The translations under genes were made by a program, and so were the position numbers. A stretch of DNA of 5,267 nucleotides, from positions 1 through 5,267 of the forward strand of contig JACOUJ010000273.1 in assembly GCA_016177865.1 (NCBI GenBank), written 5' to 3'. Source of the stretch: Candidatus Rokuibacteriota bacterium. Its GTDB lineage: Bacteria > Methylomirabilota > Methylomirabilia > Rokubacteriales > JACOUJ01. Under the pieces are notes generated by a model. The model had not been told where the DNA came from and did no database searches. It was given only the letters and a program-made list of their open reading frames with translations. Position 1 is the stretch's first letter; each line of letters starts with the position of its first letter. Below, in pieces: positions 1 through 5,267 of this stretch.

Positions 1-107
1 CCAAAGCGTTCACCCAAGCGCTCACAGGACCGCGGGAAAAGATCCCCGAGGTCATGGCCGGTCTCGCTCGCGACTTCAAGCTCCGTGCGCCGCTGGCGCC
101 GCGGTGA
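1..107 (+). CDS. C-terminal end of an unidentified protein (5' end outside window)
   Basis: An open frame enters from the left edge (first complete codon at position 3) and ends at TGA 105-107, giving 34 residues that finish with ...RDFKLRAPLAPR. Codon third positions are mostly G or C, as in the other genes here, and the frame reads as ordinary soluble protein, whereas the other forward frames give Arg/Ser/Pro-rich shadow translations. There is too little to assign a family. By position, just before a CUT1 ABC permease, a transporter component or a catabolic enzyme would be plausible, but the tail does not resemble a typical sugar-binding protein or a MalK-type ATPase C-terminus that I recognise. 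A small hairpin follows the stop codon directly. Confidence 0.5.
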   Translation, partial: KAFTQALTGPREKIPEVMAGLARDFKLRAPLAPR

Positions 108-128
108 GGACCGGGACGGGCCGGGTCC
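108..128 (+). repeat. Small inverted repeat directly after the upstream stop codon
   Basis: GGACC at 108-112 is complementary to GGTCC at 124-128. Inside a one-base mismatch, GG 114-115 can pair with CC 121-122, leaving a 5-nt loop. The repeat begins immediately after TGA 105-107. No T-run follows, so it is not a canonical intrinsic terminator. It may simply protect the 3' end of the upstream message, and in GC-rich sequence a short repeat like this can arise by chance. Confidence 0.35.
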
Positions 129-142
129 AGCCGCTTCGCATT

Positions 143-198
143 GCTGCGCGCCGGGCCGGCGCCCGACGAGGGCGTCGGGCTGGCCTTCGGCGCGCAGC
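143..198 (+). repeat. Large intergenic inverted repeat / RNA hairpin before the permease gene
   Basis: The arms pair in three blocks. GCTGCGCGCCG 143-153 pairs perfectly with CGGCGCGCAGC 188-198 (11 bp). GGCC 154-157 pairs with GGCC 182-185, leaving TT 186-187 bulged. After a small internal loop (158-160 against 181), GCCCGACG 161-168 pairs perfectly with CGTCGGGC 173-180 around an AGGG loop. That makes 23 base pairs in 56 nt. The structure ends one base before the GGAGG ribosome binding site of the permease gene. No T-run follows, which argues against a Rho-independent terminator. Possible roles are message stabilisation or processing between operon genes, translational control, or a REP-like palindromic element. 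The pairing is seen directly; the role is inferred. Confidence 0.75.
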
Positions 199-199
199 T

Positions 200-204
200 G
201 GAGG
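200..204 (+). promoter_or_regulatory. Shine-Dalgarno of the permease gene
   Basis: GGAGG lies 7 nt before ATG 212 and supports that start. It sits immediately 3' of the large hairpin at 143-198, so that fold could influence ribosome access. Confidence 0.75.
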
Positions 205-211
205 CCGGTGA

Positions 212-1846
212 ATGCGTCGCCTCCACTCCTGGCTCGACCGCGAAGGCCCGTTCCAGTACCAGCTCATCCTCCTCCCGCTCGCGGCCATGCTGCTCTTCCA
301 GGTCATGCCGATCGCCCACGGCATCCTCATCAGCCTGCGTAACTTCACGATCTGGAATCCCGAGCCGACGTTCACCGGCTTCGAGAACTACGTTCGGGTG
401 CTCACCAACCCCCTGTTCTTCCGCTACGCCCTTCCAAACACGTTCCTATTCCTCGGGCTCGCGGTCAGCCTCGAGCTGGCCCTCGGCCTGGCGATCGCGC
501 TGTTGATCAACCGCCGGTTCCCGGGTGAGAACGTGGTCAAGACCGCGCTCCTCTTCCCGCTCCTCGTCGCGCCTGTGGTCGCCGGACTCATGTTTTACTG
601 GATGTTCCACTCCGAATTCGGCTTGGTGAACCAGGTGCTCGCGATCCTTGGTCTGCCAGGCGTCCTGTGGTTCAACCGGCCCTGGACCGCCTTCGGAATC
701 ATTGTGCTGGCGGATGTCTGGACGTGGACCCCGTGGTTCATCCTGATCATCTACTCGGCACTGCAGACGCTGCCGCCGGAGCCCTTCGAAGCGGCGCGCA
801 TCGACGGCGCAAATGCGTGGAACATCTTCCGCCAGATCACGTTGCCGCTCCTCTTTCCTGTCCTCTCGATCACTGTCCTGATCCGCTCGTTCGACGCGTT
901 CCGGGTCTTCGACGTGGTGTGGACGATGACCGGTGGGGGGCCGGGCAACTCCACGGAGACCTTCGGAACGTTTGTATACCGCATCGGCTACCTGACCGTG
1001 AACTACAGCGAAGGCGCGGCTGCCGCCATGCTGGGGGCGGCGATCGTAATGGTCGCCGGGATCCTCGTCTACGGCACGTTCGCCCGGGCCGTCTGGGGAC
1101 GGCAAGCAGCCTGCGCGGGGCAGAGGGATGCGGGCGAGGTCTTCTCGGTCCTCGGGGCCGGCCTCCACTTCTCGCTCCGGAACTTCGGGGGTGCCCTCAC
1201 CTGGCAGGGCGTCCGGTTGTCCGAGGCCTTCCTGAACAGCGCGCTCATTGCAACCGTATCCACGCTGCTGTCGCTCGTGATCACGCTGCCGAGCGGGTTC
1301 ATGCTGGCGCGGTACCGGACACGGCTTGCGCGCAGCTGGTTCTTTTTGATCTACGTGGTTCGGACGATACCGTACATCAGCTGGGTGCTGCCGCTCTTCC
1401 TGCTCGCCCAGCGGCTCAACCTCTACGATGTATACCCGGGCATCATCGCCGCGCAAGCCGCGTTTCACGTGACCTTCTACTCCTGGATCTTCAAGGGGTT
1501 CTTCGAGGGTGTTCCGCGAGAGCTCGAGGAGGCGGCGCTCGTGGACGGCTGCTCACGCTGGGGCGCCTTCCTCCGAATTTCGGTCCCCCTCGCCATCCCC
1601 GGGGTCGTGGCGGCCGGGATCCTCGGTTGGATCTGGGGCTGGAACGAACTGTTGATCGCCCTCTTCATGACGAGCGAGAACATTCCCATGTACTCGAAGA
1701 CGATATCGACCTTTATCACCGAGATGGGCGTGGAATGGGGCAGGATGGCCGCGACCGGGATCATGGCGATGGTCCCAGCCACCATCGTCACGGCGTTTTG
1801 CCACCGGTACATCGTGGCCGGTCTCGGAGGCCTTCGGCAGCGCTGA
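212..1846 (+). CDS. Fused CUT1-type ABC permease (MalF/UgpA-like + truncated MalG/UgpE-like)
   Basis: This 544-residue membrane protein is predicted to form the inner-membrane channel of a CUT1 ABC importer (sugar, glycerol-phosphate or similar solute). Residues 1-295 are a complete MalF/UgpA-like subunit: six hydrophobic segments (about 17-42, 74-99, 108-132, 159-186, 206-226, 270-294), the ATPase-coupling EAA loop EAARIDGANAW (193-203), and the family motif MTGGGPGNSTET (239-250). From about residue 308 the sequence is MalG/UgpE-like, with the conserved FLNS entry (340-343), a second EAA loop EAALVDGCSRW (440-450), WGWNELL (475-481) and a typical C-terminal tail. Only five membrane segments are visible in this half: the usual N-terminus and first helix are absent, and no stop or restart separates the halves. 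These subunits are normally separate genes of about 290 and 270 residues. The reading could be a real in-frame deletion-fusion, or an assembly join. No ATPase or sugar-type binding protein lies in the window. Confidence 0.85.
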   Translation: MRRLHSWLDREGPFQYQLILLPLAAMLLFQVMPIAHGILISLRNFTIWNPEPTFTGFENYVRVLTNPLFFRYALPNTFLFLGLAVSLELALGLAIALLINRRFPGENVVKTALLFPLLVAPVVAGLMFYWMFHSEFGLVNQVLAILGLPGVLWFNRPWTAFGIIVLADVWTWTPWFILIIYSALQTLPPEPFEAARIDGANAWNIFRQITLPLLFPVLSITVLIRSFDAFRVFDVVWTMTGGGPGNSTETFGTFVYRIGYLTVNYSEGAAAAMLGAAIVMVAGILVYGTFARAVWGRQAACAGQRDAGEVFSVLGAGLHFSLRNFGGALTWQGVRLSEAFLNSALIATVSTLLSLVITLPSGFMLARYRTRLARSWFFLIYVVRTIPYISWVLPLFLLAQRLNLYDVYPGIIAAQAAFHVTFYSWIFKGFFEGVPRELEEAALVDGCSRWGAFLRISVPLAIPGVVAAGILGWIWGWNELLIALFMTSENIPMYSKTISTFITEMGVEWGRMAATGIMAMVPATIVTAFCHRYIVAGLGGLRQR

Positions 1847-1885
1847 TCTGCGGGTCGGCCTCCACCTCAACCCAGATGCATCAAA

Positions 1886-1892
1886 AGGAGGT
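1886..1892 (+). promoter_or_regulatory. Strong Shine-Dalgarno of the TRAP receptor gene
   Basis: AGGAGGT lies 6 nt before ATG 1899, a near-perfect match to the 16S rRNA anti-Shine-Dalgarno at good spacing. It is the strongest ribosome site in the window and fits the usual high output of periplasmic binding proteins relative to their membrane partners. Confidence 0.85.
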
Positions 1893-1898
1893 TGTGCC

Positions 1899-3002
1899 AT
1901 GAAGAGGCGGGGACTCCTCGTCGCGCTGGTTATTGTCAGCCTGGTCTTGGCTAGTGGGGCCGGATCGACCGTCAGCGCTCAGGAACCAAAAACCTTCACG
2001 CTGAGAATGCAGTCGAGTCTTCCCCCCGGCGATCCCATGTTCGATCACGCCAGCGCATTCGCCCAGCGAGTGCAGGCGATGTCCGGTGGCCGGCTGAAGA
2101 TCGAGATGTTGCCAGCGGGGACTATCGTACCCGCCTTCGAGGTGCTCGACGCCACTAACCGGCGAGTGATCGACGGAGCCCATACCGCCGTGATCTATTG
2201 GGTGGGGAAGCACCGTGCGGCAGCGGCGTTTTACGGGACGTTCAGCTTCGGAATGGACTGGTTCGATTTCCTCGGCTGGCTCTACGAAGGAGGCGGTTTT
2301 GAGCTGTATCAGGACTGGTACCGAAACGTCCTGAAGACGAACATTGTGGCGATTCCGGCGTGGTTTGTGCCGGGTCAGCCCCTCGGCTGGTTTAAGAAGC
2401 CGATCACCAAGTGGGAGGACCTCAAGGGCCTCAAGTTGCGCATCCCTGGCATTGCGGGAGAAGCGCTGCGGGAGGCGGGAATGGCCATCGTGACGCTCCC
2501 CGGCGGCGAAATCGTTCCCGCGGCAGAGCGCGGTGTCATCGATGCGGCGGAGTGGGCCGGGCCGATCTTCGACATGCGCCTCGGTCTGCACAACATCTTC
2601 AAGTACTATTACCTGGCCGGGATGCACGATCCGATCGCCGAGAACGAGATTCTGATCAACAAGGACGTGTGGGATCGCCTCCCAACAGACCTGCAGGAAA
2701 TCGTCAAGGTCGCGGCCACCGAGGTGTCATTTCGCTGGTTGCTCAGGATTTTCAGGCAAAACGCCAGCGCGCTCAAGGAGCTGCAGGAGAAGCACGGCGT
2801 GAAGGTCGAGATCGTTCCCCGGGAGATCAACCTGAAAATCATGGAGGCGCTGGACCGGCTCGCGGAAAAGGAGGCCGCCAAGGACCCCTTCTTTAAGAAG
2901 GTGCTCGAATCGCAAAAGGCCTATGCGTCGCTGGTGGTCCCCGCCCGGCGCCGTTTGATCCCCTCTTATGAGTTTGCGGCGGACCACTACTGGCCGCGAT
3001 AG
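1899..3002 (+). CDS. TRAP transporter periplasmic substrate-binding protein, DctP family (TakP/FcbT1-like)
   Basis: This 367-residue receptor is predicted to bind an organic acid in the periplasm and deliver it to a membrane transporter. It starts with a Sec signal peptide: KRR, a hydrophobic core (about 6-20), and a likely cut after VSA (25-27); there is no lipobox Cys. The mature part carries hallmarks of the mannitol/chloroaromatic or alpha-keto-acid group of DctP proteins: LPAGTIVPAFEVLDA (71-85), PLGWFKKPI (161-169), LKGLKLRIPG with Arg181 in the position of the carboxylate-binding Arg, LPGGEI (200-205), ERGVIDAAEWAGP (210-222) and KYYYLAGMH (235-243). The length is normal for the family and the frame is intact. 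The partner TRAP membrane subunits (DctQ/DctM) are not in the window; the upstream neighbour is an ABC permease 52 nt away. The ligand cannot be predicted, although the downstream CoA-transferase and hydratases suggest a carboxylic acid. Confidence 0.93.
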   Translation: MKRRGLLVALVIVSLVLASGAGSTVSAQEPKTFTLRMQSSLPPGDPMFDHASAFAQRVQAMSGGRLKIEMLPAGTIVPAFEVLDATNRRVIDGAHTAVIYWVGKHRAAAAFYGTFSFGMDWFDFLGWLYEGGGFELYQDWYRNVLKTNIVAIPAWFVPGQPLGWFKKPITKWEDLKGLKLRIPGIAGEALREAGMAIVTLPGGEIVPAAERGVIDAAEWAGPIFDMRLGLHNIFKYYYLAGMHDPIAENEILINKDVWDRLPTDLQEIVKVAATEVSFRWLLRIFRQNASALKELQEKHGVKVEIVPREINLKIMEALDRLAEKEAAKDPFFKKVLESQKAYASLVVPARRRLIPSYEFAADHYWPR

Positions 3003-3030
3003 GGCGGCGGCCTGAGCACTTCGCAACGTG

Positions 3031-3064
3031 GGTCTTGGTCCTGGGAGCTCCGGGGACCGAGACC
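3031..3064 (+). repeat. Inverted repeat / RNA hairpin between the receptor and MaoC genes
   Basis: GGTCTTGGTCC 3031-3041 pairs with GGACCGAGACC 3054-3064 over 11 bp (ten Watson-Crick, one G-U). The 12-nt loop contains the self-complementary GGAGCTCC (3044-3051). The hairpin begins 28 nt after the receptor stop codon and ends 4 nt before the Shine-Dalgarno of the next gene. No T-run follows. A stabilising or partially terminating hairpin after a binding-protein gene is a known way to make more receptor than downstream products; that role here is inferred. Confidence 0.72.
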
Positions 3065-3068
3065 TGGC

Positions 3069-3073
3069 GGAGG
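3069..3073 (+). promoter_or_regulatory. Shine-Dalgarno that decides the MaoC start (GTG 3079)
   Basis: GGAGG lies 5 nt before GTG 3079. The longer in-frame alternative, GTG 3028, has no comparable site, and its extra 17 codons would run through the hairpin at 3031-3064. MaoC relatives usually begin a few residues before the YFEDF-type motif, which also favours GTG 3079. Confidence 0.7.
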
Positions 3074-3078
3074 TCCCC

Positions 3079-3552
3079 GTGACGCCGCCGAAGTACTTTG
3101 AGGATTTCACGATCGGCGACGCGTTCGAAAGTCGCGGACGCACGGTTACGGAGGCCGACATTCGGATGTTCATCGGGGCGACGGGGGCCGACCACCCAAA
3201 CCACACGGACGCCGAGTACTGCCGGCATCACCCGATCTTCCGACAGCCATGTGCGCCCGGGGTGCTCGCGCTGAGCGTGGTCGACGGATTCATCGCCGAA
3301 GAGATCACCCGGAAGTGCGCGCTGGTACTGAACTACGGCCACGACAGGATCCGGTATCTCAGACCGGTCTATCCGGGGGACACGCTCAGGGCGAAGATCA
3401 GGGTCACAGGACGAGACGAAAAGAACGCGGATTGGGGTGTGCTGACGATCGAGGCCGACGCCGAAAACCAAAATGGGGAACTCGTCCTGGTTAACGTGAA
3501 CAAACTGCTCATCCAGCGAAAGGGGTCGCGCTGGAGCGGTGGACCAAGGTAA
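3079..3552 (+). CDS. MaoC-like hotdog-fold protein (enoyl-CoA hydratase-related)
   Basis: With GTG 3079 as start this is a 157-residue single hotdog domain, a typical length for small MaoC-like dehydratases, which add or remove water from acyl-CoA thioesters in the cytoplasm. Family marks are KYFEDFTIGD (5-14), GRTVTEADI (20-28), the active-site helix region GATGADHPNHTDAEYC (33-48), a PGVLALS stretch, and YLRPVYPGDTL, a classic MaoC strand-turn. In canonical (R)-hydratases the motif is G-D-x-N-P-L-H, with Asp and His as the catalytic pair. Here, aligned on the His (His42), the Asp position is Ala37 and an Asp sits one residue later (Asp38), so the spacing is D-x3-H and not D-x4-H. The usual AHG oxyanion segment reads APG. 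Activity may therefore be altered or different. It lies 76 nt after the receptor gene and 8 nt before the CoA-transferase gene. A start at GTG 3028 (174 residues) is less likely. Confidence 0.85.
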   Translation: MTPPKYFEDFTIGDAFESRGRTVTEADIRMFIGATGADHPNHTDAEYCRHHPIFRQPCAPGVLALSVVDGFIAEEITRKCALVLNYGHDRIRYLRPVYPGDTLRAKIRVTGRDEKNADWGVLTIEADAENQNGELVLVNVNKLLIQRKGSRWSGGPR

Positions 3553-3560
3553 GGTTTGTC

Positions 3561-4760
3561 ATGGGGTCAAACGAGGACGGCCTTAGCGCTCTCGGGGGTA
3601 TCAAGGTTCTGAGCCTTGCGCAGGTCGGCGTTGGCCCGGCCGCGGTGCAGCTCTTGGCGGATCTCGGCGCTGATGTGATCAAGGTGGAGCGGCCGGGCAC
3701 GGGGGCATGGGAGCGGAGCTGGTCCGGGGCGAACGCCTTCATCCAAGGTGAAAGCCTCTTTTTCCTCGGATTCAACCGGAGCCAGCGGAGCCTGACGGTC
3801 GACCTCAAAACGGAGCAAGGTAAAGAGGTCATTTATCGGTTGATCCGCGTGTCGGATGTGGTCGTCGAAAACTACCGACCAGGCGTGATGGATAGCCTGG
3901 GCTTAGGGTACGAGGCGTTGGCGCGCCTCAATCCGCGGATCATCTACTGCTCGGCCACGGGCTTCGGGCCGGAGGGCCCGTACAAATCCAGGCCCGGCCA
4001 AGACTTGATCATCCAGTCCGAGAGCGGCCTTGCGAGCATCACCGGCAGGGCGGGCGATCCCCCGACACCCACAGGTGCGCCGATCATTGATATGCACGCG
4101 GCGGCATTGCTCGCACTCGGCATCGTGACCGCGCTGGTGTGCCGCGCGCGCACGGGGCGCGGGCAGAAGGTCGAGACGAGCCTCCTAGAGGCGGCGCTCC
4201 ACCTGCAGCTGGAACCCCTGGTCTACTTCCTGAACGGCCGACGGCTAAGGCCCCGCAGCAAGGAAGGCATTGCCAGCACGTACCACGGCGCGCCGTACGG
4301 AATCTACCGGACCAAGGATGGGTTCTTGGCCCTGTCGATCATCCCACTCCAGAAGCTCGCCGATGCCCTTGAGCTCCCGGCGCTCAAGGCGTTTACGGAG
4401 CAGGACGCCTACGAGCGGCCGGACGAGATCAGGCGGCCGGTCCAGGCCGCGCTGACGCAGCGGAGCACGGACGAATGGGTCCGGCTCCTGCTCGAGCACG
4501 ACATCTGGTGCGGCAGAGTGCGAGAGTACGACGAGCTCGAAGCCGATCCCCAGCTGGCGGCACTCAACGCCTTTGTGGACGTCCGGCATCCCAAAGTGGG
4601 GACGCTCAAAATGGTGCGACACCCGGTCCGCTTCAGCGAGACACCGGCCCAGGTACGCCGGCATCCGCCGCTCCTTGGCGAGCATACGGTCGAGATCCTC
4701 CAGGAGCTCGGGTACAGCGACGAGATGATTCACGACTTGAAGCGCCACGGGATCGTGTGA
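3561..4760 (+). CDS. Family III CoA-transferase (CaiB/BaiF family)
   Basis: This 399-residue cytoplasmic enzyme is predicted to move CoA from a donor thioester to a carboxylic acid, activating the acid for catabolism. The family signature is complete: LGGIKVLSLAQVGVGPAAVQ and LLADLGADVIKVERPGTG at the N-terminus, GFNRSQRSLTVDLK (70-83), DVVVENYRPGVMDSLGLGY (99-117), ATGFGPEGPY (132-141), and GQDLIIQSESG, where Asp148 matches the nucleophilic Asp of formyl-CoA transferase. GRGQKVETSLLEAAL (199-213) and the C-terminal PPLLGEHTVEILQELGYS follow. Length is normal and no frame break is seen. ATG 3561 is preceded by AAGG (3551-3554) overlapping the MaoC stop codon, which suggests coupled translation. 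Homologues act on oxalate, carnitine, benzylsuccinate, mesaconate and other acids; the sequence does not separate these, so no gene symbol is given. Confidence 0.95.
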   Translation: MGSNEDGLSALGGIKVLSLAQVGVGPAAVQLLADLGADVIKVERPGTGAWERSWSGANAFIQGESLFFLGFNRSQRSLTVDLKTEQGKEVIYRLIRVSDVVVENYRPGVMDSLGLGYEALARLNPRIIYCSATGFGPEGPYKSRPGQDLIIQSESGLASITGRAGDPPTPTGAPIIDMHAAALLALGIVTALVCRARTGRGQKVETSLLEAALHLQLEPLVYFLNGRRLRPRSKEGIASTYHGAPYGIYRTKDGFLALSIIPLQKLADALELPALKAFTEQDAYERPDEIRRPVQAALTQRSTDEWVRLLLEHDIWCGRVREYDELEADPQLAALNAFVDVRHPKVGTLKMVRHPVRFSETPAQVRRHPPLLGEHTVEILQELGYSDEMIHDLKRHGIV

Positions 4761-4772
4761 CGGCTCGGTGCC

Positions 4773-5267
4773 ATGGGAGCGCGTCTCGACATCGAGAACC
4801 ACGTCGCGACCATCACGATCGAGAACCCCCCATTGAACCTTCTCAGTGACGCGGTGCGGGCCAAGGTGCTGGCTCGGATAGACGCGGCAGTGGAGGACGG
4901 CGGCGTTCGGGCGATCGTGATCACAGGTGCTGGCGAGCGGAGATCGCGGCTATCGAGGGATACGCCCTCGGCGGCGGTTGTGAACTCGTCATGGCGTGCG
5001 ATTTCCGCGTCGCGGGGGAGGGCGCTCGGCTCGGCTTTCCAGAAATCAAGCTCGGCGTGTTCCCCATCAATACGGTCGAACGGAGTGTGCTCCTGCTGGG
5101 CGAGGCGAAGACGAAGGAGCTCATGTTTTTCGGCGATCCGATCGGCGCGGACGAGGCGGCTCGCATCGGGCTCCTGCATCAAGTCGTGCCCACGGGGCAT
5201 GCGCTGACGGCTGCTCGGGAGATGGCCGAGCGGCTCGCACGCCTGCCAGGGGCAACCCTATCGGAGC
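4773..5267 (+). pseudogene. Enoyl-CoA hydratase/isomerase (crotonase) with internal deletion and frameshift; 3' end outside window
   Basis: The gene starts at ATG 4773, 12 nt after the CoA-transferase stop, with no clear Shine-Dalgarno (probable re-initiation). The first 56 codons read as a crotonase N-terminus: LDIENHVATITIENPPLNLLS, then VRAIVITGAGER. The frame then turns into Arg/Ser-rich nonsense that stops at TGA 5205-5207. The rest of the enzyme continues in another frame from about 4940 to the window end: EIAAIEGYALGGGCELVMACD, GFPEIKLGVFP, and GADEAARIGLLHQVVP. The two catalytic Glu equivalents of rat mitochondrial enoyl-CoA hydratase are encoded at 4982-4984 and 5042-5044. Roughly 40-45 residues expected between these blocks, including the AFxAGAD oxyanion segment, are missing. 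As read, the protein would be non-functional. A sequencing or assembly error would give the same picture. After the second Glu, the usual GGTQRL loop is replaced by FPINTVERSVLLLG. Confidence 0.85.

Noticed and set aside
143..198. Rho-independent terminator after the upstream gene
   Set aside because: The stem is strong but no T-run follows; the next bases are the GGAGG ribosome site of the permease gene.
446..1468. Long antisense open frame (340 codons) opposite the permease gene
   Set aside because: Its translation is rich in Arg, Glu, Asp, Pro and Gln without any recognisable domain, and it lies opposite a clear ABC permease. It is the expected antisense shadow in GC-rich coding DNA.
1859..1891. 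Sequestration of the receptor Shine-Dalgarno by an upstream CCTCC/ACCTC
   Set aside because: CCTCC at 1859-1863 can pair with GGAGG at 1887-1891, but only over five bases across a long loop, too weak to claim as a switch.
667..1902. Long alternative forward frame (411 codons) overlapping the permease gene
   Set aside because: The translation is Arg/Gly/Pro-rich and matches nothing, and the permease frame explains the same bases with conserved motifs in both halves.
1881..2627. Antisense open frame (248 codons) opposite the TRAP receptor
   Set aside because: It has no domain or initiation signal, and the receptor frame opposite has a signal peptide and family motifs throughout.
3028..3078. 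N-terminal extension of the MaoC protein from GTG 3028
   Set aside because: It lacks a Shine-Dalgarno, its codons coincide with the hairpin at 3031-3064, and the encoded Gly/Ser/Asp-rich stretch is not part of the family. GTG 3079 has GGAGG at good spacing.
4245..4802. Antisense open frame (185 codons) opposite the CoA-transferase
   Set aside because: No recognisable motif, and it lies entirely against a complete conserved enzyme plus the start of the crotonase.
4935..4945. Simple single-base frameshift in the crotonase
   Set aside because: Restoring the frame alone still leaves the AFxAGAD segment and the following helix region missing, so a deletion is required as well.

Overview
The window is a high-GC bacterial segment with every supported gene on the + strand, packed like an operon (gaps of about 8 to 104 nt). 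The gene content is an acid-uptake and acyl-CoA-metabolism type set: a CUT1-family ABC permease, a DctP/TakP-type TRAP solute receptor, a MaoC-like hydratase, a family III (CaiB/BaiF) CoA-transferase and a crotonase. Such gene mixes are common in GC-rich soil and sediment bacteria (Proteobacteria, Rokubacteria/Methylomirabilota, Chloroflexi). The sequence alone does not fix the lineage; Sec signal peptides and TRAP receptors only indicate a bacterium that exports binding proteins.

Layout: (1) 1-107, the last 34 codons of an unidentified gene. (2) 108-211, a 104-nt gap almost filled by RNA-type inverted repeats, including a very strong 56-nt hairpin just before the next Shine-Dalgarno. (3) 212-1846, a single reading frame that joins a complete MalF/UgpA-like permease to a MalG/UgpE-like permease missing its N-terminus and first membrane helix. 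(4) 1899-3002, a complete TRAP-type periplasmic binding protein with no TRAP membrane subunits in view. (5) 3031-3064, a second strong hairpin in the gap before (6) 3079-3552, a MaoC-like protein with an altered catalytic-motif alignment. (7) 3561-4760, a complete CoA-transferase with its catalytic Asp. (8) 4773-5267, a crotonase that is broken by an internal deletion plus frameshift and also runs off the window end.

How the genes may work together (inference): the binding protein would capture a carboxylate, the CoA-transferase would activate it to a CoA thioester, and the MaoC and crotonase proteins would act on the unsaturated or hydroxylated acyl-CoA. The substrate cannot be read from the sequence.

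The most notable points are the two structured intergenic hairpins, the permease fusion with its missing helix, the pairing of an ABC permease with a TRAP receptor, and the broken crotonase. The permease and crotonase each appear to lack roughly 100-150 bp of expected sequence, so an assembly or sequencing error must be excluded before either is treated as biology. I see no clear sign of an entirely new system, no RNA gene, no CRISPR and no mobile element.
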